A DNA stretch of 6,731 nt from Pseudomonadota bacterium (GTDB taxonomy: Bacteria; Pseudomonadota; Gammaproteobacteria; Pseudomonadales; Azotimanducaceae): contig JAQBYL010000229.1 in assembly GCA_027622495.1 (NCBI GenBank), positions 1 through 6,731 of the forward strand, written 5' to 3'. The notes below the pieces were generated by a model, which was not told the origin of the DNA, ran no database searches, and worked only from the letters and a program-made list of their open reading frames with translations. This document shows, one piece after another, positions 1-5,246 of the stretch; the stretch's first letter is position 1; each line of letters starts with the position of its first letter. Made by a program: the position numbers and the translations under genes.

Positions 1-900
1 GGTCAGTACACTTCACCGCACCAGCCGCACCACACTTACCCCGGTCATTTCAGAGGCGAGTTTCTGCACGTATACGACTACTACGACATTCTTAAACCAG
101 TGGATCTTCGCGGCAAACGCGTAATCGTGGTCGGGCTCGGCACCAGTGCGGCCGAGTTGGCTGCTGAGTTGGCCAATCCAGACACGAAAGAAGGATGCGC
201 CGGGCAAGTCATCCTTTCTGCACGATCAGGTCGCTGGGTAGTGCCTAAGCTTGCCGAAGGACCCATGGATTCGAGTACGCCACACATCTCGGTTCCACCC
301 CCCTCTTTTCTCAGAGTCCTTCCGCCGGGTGTGAGCAACTGGTTAACGCGTCGCATGATGGGCAAAGGGATGCGTCAGTTTGTGTCGTCATATGGTGGGG
401 CATCAGCATTGGGCCTGCCGGAGCCTGTTCTAAAACCGTGGGAAGAGCGCCCGACCCTGTCGTTCGACTTTATCCCGATGCTGAAAGCCGGTCGTATCGA
501 TGTGCGTGCGGGGATCGAGCGATTCGATGATACGACCGTGTATTTCAGCGACGGGTCGCACACCGAGGCGGATGTCATCCTCTACGCGACTGGCTACGAC
601 TTGCACTTTCCGTTTCTTAACGCCGACACCCTGGGTGTCAACGCCAACGATCTTTCGTTGTACCGGCATATATCGCACTGTGAACACGATAACCTGTTCT
701 TTATCGGTTATTGCCGGGTGATGTGTGCATTGTGGCCGGTGGCGGAACAGCAGAGCCTGTGGCTCGCGCGACTGCTGACCGGTCAGTTCATTCTGCCGGA
801 CGCAAACAAGCGCAGGCGCCGTGGGGTTTCGCTCCGGCGTTCTCTGCCGGTTATGTGCAGTCTGTACGTTGAGGCTTTGCGAAAGGACGCCGGAGGTTAG
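1..900 (+). CDS. Flavin-containing monooxygenase, C-terminal part (5' end outside window)
   Basis: The frame is open from base 1 to the TAG at 898-900, giving 299 residues without an N-terminus. Residues 17-27 (FRGEFLHVYDY) match the FMO fingerprint FxGxxxHxxx(Y/F) exactly. Residues 43-52 (VVGLGTSAAE) form the second Rossmann GxGxxx motif, which binds NADPH. Residues 196-199 (ATGY) are the conserved C-terminal FMO motif. The first, FAD-binding, GxGxxG motif must lie upstream of the window. Known members are soluble FAD/NADPH enzymes that oxygenate soft nucleophiles (N or S) or act as Baeyer-Villiger enzymes; the substrate here cannot be told. The GTG at base 100 is internal, because the fingerprint lies upstream of it in the same frame. 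The gene converges with the minus-strand membrane protein 20 bases downstream, and no clear hairpin terminator lies between them. Confidence 0.92.
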   Translation, partial: GQYTSPHQPHHTYPGHFRGEFLHVYDYYDILKPVDLRGKRVIVVGLGTSAAELAAELANPDTKEGCAGQVILSARSGRWVVPKLAEGPMDSSTPHISVPPPSFLRVLPPGVSNWLTRRMMGKGMRQFVSSYGGASALGLPEPVLKPWEERPTLSFDFIPMLKAGRIDVRAGIERFDDTTVYFSDGSHTEADVILYATGYDLHFPFLNADTLGVNANDLSLYRHISHCEHDNLFFIGYCRVMCALWPVAEQQSLWLARLLTGQFILPDANKRRRRGVSLRRSLPVMCSLYVEALRKDAGG

Positions 901-920
901 CTTGGGATCGACGTCACTGC

Positions 921-1403
921 TTAAGTTTCATCATCAACGGGACGCAGTAACAGAAGCAGAAACATGGTGAATCCGTTCACCAGAAGCGCCGATACACCTG
1001 CCATGTAGGGCCACGCAACCCTGGGGCCGGTGATGTTATATATCTGCAGACCAAGAGCACCGACCGCCAGCACAAGAATAAGTCCCGGCAACGTCATGCG
1101 CACACCTGCGGCACGAGCCTGTTGGGCGCGAAACGCAATGGCCAGAATCAACCAGGCGATCAGGGCGCAACTGCAAACCGTCCAGATGACAGCATCAGTC
1201 AGACCCGCCTCTGCAAGGACCGCCGGAAACAGGCCAAAGAAGATGGCCGCAGCTGAGGCAAAAAACAGAACCTGCAGCATGATCCGCTGTTCATCCGGCC
1301 AGGTCGAAAGGCGCCGCTGACGGATCGCAGCAACAATGCCAGCAAATCCGGCAATACCGATTGCCACTTCAATAACTGACGACAGGTATGATTCTGCATT
1401 CAT
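921..1403 (-). CDS. Small multi-span membrane protein, function unknown
   Basis: This 160-residue protein is strongly hydrophobic. Likely transmembrane helices lie at about residues 9-27, 42-66, 69-91, 103-124 and 129-153. The first loop is basic (RQRRLSTWPDEQR, 28-40), another basic loop lies at 92-102, and the C-terminal tail is acidic (PVDDET). It has no catalytic motif I recognise, and I cannot assign a family. The ATG at 1403 gives a sensible N-terminus just ahead of the first helix, but I see no good Shine-Dalgarno before it. The gene is divergent from the VOC gene, with 72 bases between the starts, and convergent with the FMO gene, so it is probably transcribed alone. The regular hydrophobic pattern makes a real inner-membrane protein much more likely than a chance ORF; the plus-strand ORF across it is a shadow. 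Confidence 0.72.
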   Translation of the reverse strand: MNAESYLSSVIEVAIGIAGFAGIVAAIRQRRLSTWPDEQRIMLQVLFFASAAAIFFGLFPAVLAEAGLTDAVIWTVCSCALIAWLILAIAFRAQQARAAGVRMTLPGLILVLAVGALGLQIYNITGPRVAWPYMAGVSALLVNGFTMFLLLLLRPVDDET

Positions 1404-1475
1404 GATAGGTGGTGGGATCAGAGTAAAGCGACGGAGTATACTGCAGAAAGGTTATACCAGCTTACGAGGTGAATA

Positions 1476-1844
1476 ATGATCAAGACACAAGGCCTTACCC
1501 ACATTCATCTATACGTACGCGATCTGGATCTTTCTTTAAACTTTTACCGATCTGTCTTCGGCTTGGAAGAGCGCTTTCGTGACGGACCGAAAATGGTGTT
1601 CCTGAACACACCTGGCAGTAAGGACACCATTACCCTGAACGAAGATGCCGCAAAAGCACAGCAGGCAGGTGTGGACGCAGGCATCGCACACTTCGGCTTT
1701 CGTCGCGAGAAAAATTCGGACCTTGATTCGGCAATTCGTGACGTAGAAGCGGGCGGTGGAAAGCTCCTGCAAAGAGGCGAGCATCAACCTGGCATTCACT
1801 TTGCCTATGTGCAGGACCCGGATGGATACGTCATTGAGCTGTAA
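1476..1844 (+). CDS. VOC family protein (glyoxalase / dioxygenase fold)
   Basis: The 122-residue product has the vicinal-oxygen-chelate signature. It opens with GLTHIHLYVRDLDLSLNFY (residues 6-24), the usual first strand and helix of the fold. It continues with the second-module start around AHFGF (71-75) and ends with DPDGYVIEL (114-122). Likely metal ligands by position are H9, H72 and E121. The length is right for a single two-module chain, which in this superfamily normally dimerises. Members include glyoxalase I, fosfomycin- and bleomycin-resistance proteins and extradiol dioxygenases; the sequence alone does not choose among them. GAGG at 1466-1469 lies 6 bases before the ATG and supports the start. 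The gene is divergent from the membrane-protein gene and is followed by about 50 empty bases, so it is probably monocistronic. Confidence 0.93.
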   Translation: MIKTQGLTHIHLYVRDLDLSLNFYRSVFGLEERFRDGPKMVFLNTPGSKDTITLNEDAAKAQQAGVDAGIAHFGFRREKNSDLDSAIRDVEAGGGKLLQRGEHQPGIHFAYVQDPDGYVIEL

Positions 1845-1893
1845 CAGATAACCACGGGTCTACGCACCGATCCCAATCTGACATTACTGACGA

Positions 1894-2019
1894 TTATGGA
1901 TCCTCACGTAAGTAAGCCCGTTCTCGAACAGGATCGTCGGAGCATTCCCCCGGCCAACCATACGCGGGCTGCCTGCCCTTCGCGTCGTTCCGACGCCACA
2001 ACCACGGTTGCCCTGTCAT
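1894..2019 (-). CDS. Small Trp-rich ORF, unknown function (possible continuation of the ORF before it)
   Basis: This 41-residue frame starts at ATG 2019 and ends with TAA at 1896-1894. It begins MTGQPWLWRRNDAKG and ends VRERAYLREDP. The composition looks protein-like: three Trp, a PWLWRRND stretch, and a charged middle with GWPGECSDDP (residues 21-30). I do not recognise a family. Its ATG overlaps the TGA stop of the upstream minus-strand ORF as ATGA, a typical arrangement for translational coupling. A strong AAGGAGG (2050-2044) lies inside the upstream ORF, 24 bases before this ATG. That is too far for normal use, but it is 9 bases from an in-frame ATT at 2034, so an ATT start is conceivable. 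Alternatively this is the C-terminal end of a single gene that has suffered a frameshift. The two other minus-strand frames here look less natural. Confidence 0.4.
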   Translation of the reverse strand: MTGQPWLWRRNDAKGRQPAYGWPGECSDDPVRERAYLREDP

Positions 2020-2231
2020 GGTGTGGTTGGTAATTTGCGCCGGCCTCCTTCGGCGGGTAGAAAGCGAAAGAGTTCATATTCACCCGCAGGGAACATGATG
2101 GCAAAGACCAGACCGCACTCGGCCGGGAGCCCATCGTCGGCGCACAACGCCATGGAATTTGACTTCTTTTTCCTACCCTGTTCCGCAAGCTTCCTCGGTT
2201 CTGTATACAGCTCAACATTCCACCAGATCAT
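2016..2231 (-). CDS. Small hypothetical ORF upstream of and overlapping the 41-residue ORF
   Basis: The frame is 71 residues from the ATG at 2231, or 95 if a GTG at 2303 is used. It starts MIWWNVELYTEPRKLAEQG, has a basic patch GRKKKSN (residues 19-25), then a hydrophobic and aromatic part LVFAIMFPAGEYELFRFLPA (41-60), and stops at 2016 after a weaker-looking tail (RRKLPTTP). No Shine-Dalgarno precedes ATG 2231, so the start is uncertain. I do not recognise the protein. The stop overlaps the next ORF's start by four bases (ATGA, 2019-2016). The protein-like part ends about ten residues before the stop, so a frameshift joining it to the 41-residue frame is a fair alternative, which would make a product of about 120 residues. 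It may also be a decaying gene. It is divergent from the TfoX-like gene. Confidence 0.35.
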   Translation of the reverse strand: MIWWNVELYTEPRKLAEQGRKKKSNSMALCADDGLPAECGLVFAIMFPAGEYELFRFLPAEGGRRKLPTTP

Positions 2232-2306
2232 AGACGGATTGATGGAATTGTTTTTCACCCGCGCAGATCGTATAAACGGATGAGTTGAGCGCGTGGTGAT
2301 CACTCT

Positions 2307-2564
2307 ATGTCAAGGCTTAAGGACCTGAAGAATATCGGTCCGACCCTTGCGAACAGGCTTGAAGAAATTGGTGTGTTGAGTAGAAGCGATCTGCAAGCAA
2401 TGGGTGCGGCCAGAGCCTATCGGCGCATTCAGGCTAGATACCCGGATGCACACCTGCCATTGTGCTACTACCTTTACTCTCTCGAGGGAGCACTTCACGA
2501 CAAGGATTGGCGTTCGTTTACAGCCAAACAAAAACTCGACATGCAGAAAAAGATAAAAGTCTGA
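2307..2564 (+). CDS. Stand-alone TfoX C-terminal domain protein
   Basis: The 85-residue product matches the C-terminal domain of TfoX/Sxy in full. It has the opening LKDLKNIGPTLANRLEEIGV (residues 4-23), then SDLQAMGAARAYRRI (27-41), then LYSLEGALHDKDWRSFTAKQK (55-75). In full-length TfoX/Sxy this helical domain accompanies an N-terminal domain and the protein acts in CRP-dependent induction of competence genes. Here the N-terminal domain is absent and there is no coding room for it upstream in this frame. Short proteins with only this domain are known and mostly uncharacterised, so a competence role should not be assumed. The NIGPTLANRLEEIGV segment resembles a helix-hairpin-helix, which would suit nucleic-acid contact; that is inference. 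The ATG at 2307 starts exactly at the domain, with only a weak purine stretch (GTGGTGAT) before it. The ALDH remnant follows 57 bases downstream on the same strand. Confidence 0.9.
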   Translation: MSRLKDLKNIGPTLANRLEEIGVLSRSDLQAMGAARAYRRIQARYPDAHLPLCYYLYSLEGALHDKDWRSFTAKQKLDMQKKIKV

Positions 2565-2621
2565 TCCGCCGATACCGTCCCGTGAGGAACTGTCAGACTC
2601 AATCCGTTACAAGGAAACGAC

Positions 2622-3380
2622 ATGGCACTTGAATCGATCAATCCCGCAACCGGCAAGAAGCTCCGCGATTACACTGAAATGAGCGATGCTACGGTAGATC
2701 GGATCATCTCCGACGCCAACGACGCATTCACCCACTGGCGCACGCTGAGTTTCGCTGAACGAGCCCTCATGATGAAACGCGCCGCAGAGTTATTGCGTTC
2801 CCGGGCCAGGGATCTTGCGCTGCTGATGACCAAAGAAATGGGCAAGACTCTAACAAGTGGCATTGCGGAAGCTGAAAAATGTGCGTGGGTCTGTGACTAC
2901 TACGCCGATAACGCACACACCTTTCTTGCAACCGAGGTCATCGAAAGCGACGCGCTCAGGAGTTCTGTGGTTTACCAGCCACTCGGGATTGTGCTCGCTG
3001 TTATGCCCTGGAATTTTCCGCTGTGGCAGGTATTTCGATTTGCCGCACCAAACCTGATGGCAGGGAACGTTGGCGTTCTCAAGCACAACGCTTCGCCGCC
3101 GATCCGGAGTCAGAGTCTCAAGCAGGTCACCCGATTCCAGCAGGACCTTGGTCAGTTCCTCGGCAAAAAGCGGAACGCCGTCGGTTTTGCGGGCAATTTC
3201 CTGTATCAGCTGTTCGGGCAATTTTTTGCCGCGGGTGATCGACGCAATAAGCTCTGTGATGTCGGTCAGACCCAGCCGGTTCAGACCGACATAGTTCACG
3301 TCGTGCGTACCGGAGAAAATTGTCTGCGATTTAGACCGCGTGGTTACCAGAATCATTACCCTGCTGGATCTGATCCTTGA
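2622..3380 (+). pseudogene. Aldehyde dehydrogenase N-terminal fragment (succinate-semialdehyde dehydrogenase type), truncated at about 3090
   Basis: Residues 1-155 are a clear aldehyde dehydrogenase N-terminus. They include SINPATGKKL (5-14), KEMGKTLTSGIAEAEKCAWV (71-90), the Rossmann-region motif MPWNFPLWQV (128-137) whose N131 is the oxyanion-hole Asn, and NLMAGNVGVLKH (144-155) whose K154 contacts NAD. The MPWNFPLWQV and VLKH pattern most resembles Sad/YneI-type succinate-semialdehyde dehydrogenases of about 460 residues. From base 3087 the similarity stops: the remaining frame to 3380 is the antisense of the cyclase gene and is not ALDH. The catalytic Glu and Cys regions are absent, so the fragment cannot be an active enzyme. 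AAGGAA at 2611-2616, 5 bases before the ATG, supports the start. The cause is either a real rearrangement or a chimeric join. Confidence 0.9.
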
Positions 3381-4730
3381 ACCGAATATTTCGATCAACT
3401 CAAGCGTTGTAGGATCAATCCATTGTGCGTCTTCAACGACAATCAGCAACGGTGTAGATGACGCAATATGCATCAACTGGCTGATCAAGGCATCAAAGGT
3501 ACGTGCGCGCTGCTGCTCAGGCGTCAGATGATTCAACTGGTAACGTCCGTGCGTCTGGATCGCAAGAAGACTGGCGATCAATGCCACCTCCTCAACATGC
3601 CGCGGCGAGGTGTTAACAAGGATCGCCTCGAGTTTGGCAAGCTTTTCCGCGTCGGTGTCACGAGGCCTGATCGCCGCCGCGTGCAGAACCTGCTGAATCA
3701 CCGGATACAGCGTGCTTGCGTTGCGATGAGGGGAACACTGATAACTGGTTCGGATATACGAGGCTGTAATACTGTCGCGCAGAGCACGTACGATGCGTGA
3801 CTTTCCAATACCCGGATCACCACTCACAACCACCAGTTGACCATCGCCGCTGGCTGCGCGCTCCCATTGACTGCGCAATAGTGCAAGTTCGCTGCGACGC
3901 CCGATGATCGGACTGATCGGACCCTGTTTCTGAGCTTCAAACCGGGTCTCGGTGTCACGCTCGCCCACCACTGTGTAGGCGGAAACCGGTTCAGAAATGC
4001 CATGCAGCGCTAGGGCCTGCAAGGCGTTCAACTCGAACAGATGGCCGGTCAGATCGCGTGTCGACTCAGCGAGGATGATCTGCCCCGGCAAGGCCAGACT
4101 CTGCAGACGGGCAGCCAGGTTTGGTGTCTCACCCAGCACCGCATTTTCTTTTGCATCACCGTGGCCGAGCAGATCGCCCACCACAACCAGACCGGTGGCG
4201 ATGCCCATGCGCACCTCGATATCGAGTACCTTCTCAGTGCGCAGAGCATTGATCGCATCGAGCAGACCCAGCGCCGTGCGGACCGCTCGCTCTGCTGCGT
4301 CTTCATAGGCGACGGGATAGCCAAAGAATACAAACGCACCATCGCCCAGATACTGAGCAATATGGCCACCGAAACGGGCTACCTCAGTTGCAATCACGCC
4401 CTGGTAGCTGCGGATTACGTCGCGCAGATCTTCCGGATCCAGGCGGGCTGACAGAGCCGTAGACCCAACCAGATCCACAAACATGACAGTCAACTGGCGT
4501 CGTTCTGCTTCTGCGACTGGTGGGGAAGGTGCAACGGCCGTTGAAGAGGCCGACAGGTGGGTAATGGCTTTCAGAATCTTCAGACGCGGACCGAGCGCAA
4601 TACCCATTTCGCGCAGATGTTCTTCGGTCAGTTCAAGCAGTGCTTCGCCATCGATCTCGTTTGCTTCGAAGACCTCGATAAATCGCTCGAACTCATTGGC
4701 TTTAAGCCATTCCCCAACCTCAATACTCAT
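2850..4730 (-). CDS. SAM domain / class III nucleotide cyclase / AAA ATPase regulator, C-terminus lost at the junction
   Basis: The frame encodes 626 residues. Residues 5-58 form a SAM (sterile alpha motif) domain. Residues 78-255 form a class III adenylate/guanylate cyclase domain: metal-binding D86 (FVDLVGST) and D130 (YLGDGAF), and the GETPNLAARLQ segment (200-210) with transition-state N204 and R208. Residues 275 to about 535 form an AAA-type ATPase with Walker A GDPGIGKS (304-311), Walker B LLIVVEDAQWID (428-439) and GVPLFAEELTKVLLESG (518-534). Family members normally run past 1000 residues, with TPR-like repeats after the ATPase. Here similarity ends near residue 538 (about base 3116), and residues from about 550 are antisense ALDH, so the repeats are missing. 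All cyclase residues that I can check are intact, so cAMP or cGMP synthesis is possible, but regulation would be impaired if this truncation is real. The ATG at 4730 fits the SAM start; no good Shine-Dalgarno is visible. Confidence 0.9.
   Translation of the reverse strand: MSIEVGEWLKANEFERFIEVFEANEIDGEALLELTEEHLREMGIALGPRLKILKAITHLSASSTAVAPSPPVAEAERRQLTVMFVDLVGSTALSARLDPEDLRDVIRSYQGVIATEVARFGGHIAQYLGDGAFVFFGYPVAYEDAAERAVRTALGLLDAINALRTEKVLDIEVRMGIATGLVVVGDLLGHGDAKENAVLGETPNLAARLQSLALPGQIILAESTRDLTGHLFELNALQALALHGISEPVSAYTVVGERDTETRFEAQKQGPISPIIGRRSELALLRSQWERAASGDGQLVVVSGDPGIGKSRIVRALRDSITASYIRTSYQCSPHRNASTLYPVIQQVLHAAAIRPRDTDAEKLAKLEAILVNTSPRHVEEVALIASLLAIQTHGRYQLNHLTPEQQRARTFDALISQLMHIASSTPLLIVVEDAQWIDPTTLELIEIFGSRIRSSRVMILVTTRSKSQTIFSGTHDVNYVGLNRLGLTDITELIASITRGKKLPEQLIQEIARKTDGVPLFAEELTKVLLESGDLLETLTPDRRRSVVLENANVPCHQVWCGKSKYLPQRKIPGHNSEHNPEWLVNHRTPERVAFDDLGCKKGVCVIGVVVTDPRTFFSFRNATC
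3087..3116. other. Rearrangement or chimera junction between ALDH (+) and cyclase (-)
   Basis: ALDH similarity on the plus strand ends after LKH (codons to 3086). Cyclase/ATPase similarity on the minus strand ends near residue 538 (about 3116). The roughly 30 bases between cannot be confidently given to either gene. No insertion-sequence ends, target duplication or tRNA lies at the join. Both genes lose their 3' ends here, which places their 5' ends facing outward on opposite sides. Confidence 0.8.
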
Positions 4731-4749
4731 GGCCGGGCCCCGTTAACTG

Positions 4750-4766
4750 GATCATGCACCATGACC
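4750..4766. repeat. Short near-perfect palindrome upstream of the cyclase gene
   Basis: Read on the minus strand, GGTCATG and CATGATC are separated by GTG, giving seven pairs including one G-T. It sits about 20 bases before the cyclase ATG, within the 112-base gap between the GFA stop and the cyclase start. It could be an operator or a small 5' UTR hairpin. A palindrome of this size can arise by chance. No convincing -10/-35 pair was identified in the gap. Confidence 0.25.
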
Positions 4767-4842
4767 CGCACCCTACACCATTGATCAGAAATGCGGAAGG
4801 TAGTGCAAGCAGGCTGGCCGTTACCTGGCCTGGTGATTATTT

Positions 4843-5241
4843 TCAGGTGCTGACTGAGCGGGGAAGCCCATCGTTGATCTGCAACCAATCAACATGTGAC
4901 TCCCAGTAACCATGCTTCGTCGGTTCACGATCAATTGCCCCATCAAAACAGGCTCTGGCGACATGCATTTCGCCAGGCCAATTTTCTGACTGGAAAAAGA
5001 CTGTGCTGCCACACGCACTGCAGAAACCACGTTTTGCACCCGCGCTTGATTCATACCAGGTCAGTGTCTGATCCTGATCCATGCTGAACTGTTCCAGCGC
5101 AATACCTACCCAGGTTACAAACGCAGCACCGTGGGATCGACGGCACACGGAACAGTGGCAGTGCGCGCTCCAGAGACTGGGTGGCTCGTACGAAAATTTC
5201 AGTTTTTCGCAGAAACAACTGCCGGTTCGGCGAACGCTCAT
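4843..5241 (-). CDS. GFA family zinc protein (glutathione-dependent formaldehyde-activating enzyme-like)
   Basis: The 132-residue product carries the whole GFA/CENP-V zinc signature: CFC (C9, C11), HCHCSVCRRSHGAAF (residues 27-41, with C28, C30 and C33) and CSACGS (74-79, with C74 and C77). In structurally known members these cysteines bind a structural and a second zinc. Members are soluble. Some were proposed to speed formation of S-hydroxymethylglutathione from formaldehyde and glutathione, but the activity of most, including this one, is unknown. The length is normal and the protein looks complete. The ATG at 5241 is 5 bases after the stop of the DUF5916 gene and has no good Shine-Dalgarno, so translation probably depends on ribosomes ending the upstream gene. 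It is the last gene of that unit; no clear terminator follows. Confidence 0.94.
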   Translation of the reverse strand: MSVRRTGSCFCEKLKFSYEPPSLWSAHCHCSVCRRSHGAAFVTWVGIALEQFSMDQDQTLTWYESSAGAKRGFCSACGSTVFFQSENWPGEMHVARACFDGAIDREPTKHGYWESHVDWLQINDGLPRSVST

Positions 5242-5246
5242 GCTAC

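Noticed and set aside
100..900. A complete 266-residue protein starting at GTG 100
   Set aside because: The same frame is open upstream to base 1 and contains the FMO fingerprint FRGEFLHVYDY at residues 17-27, so GTG 100 is an internal codon of a gene cut by the window edge.
1904..2218. Minus-strand 104-residue ORF in a third frame
   Set aside because: It overlaps both small ORFs, is rich in Arg and Ser with no recognisable segments, and looks like a shadow of the 71- and 41-residue frames.
2008..2283. Plus-strand 91-residue ORF opposite the two small minus-strand ORFs
   Set aside because: Its composition is unnatural (Ser/Pro/Arg-rich start, no family features), and the minus strand offers more protein-like frames with a coupled stop/start.
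3087..3116. A true ALDH-cyclase fusion or a transposon insertion
   Set aside because: The two genes are on opposite strands, so no fusion protein can result. There are no inverted repeats, transposase or target duplication at the join.
3340..4746. Several plus-strand ORFs of 60-136 residues across the cyclase gene
   Set aside because: They are antisense shadows of well-conserved SAM, cyclase and ATPase coding sequence and show no domain of their own.
4809..4832. Possible terminator hairpin after the GFA gene (CAGGC/GCCTG with inner GGCC repeats)
   Set aside because: Only five outer pairs form, followed by mismatches, and there is no T-run after it on the minus strand.
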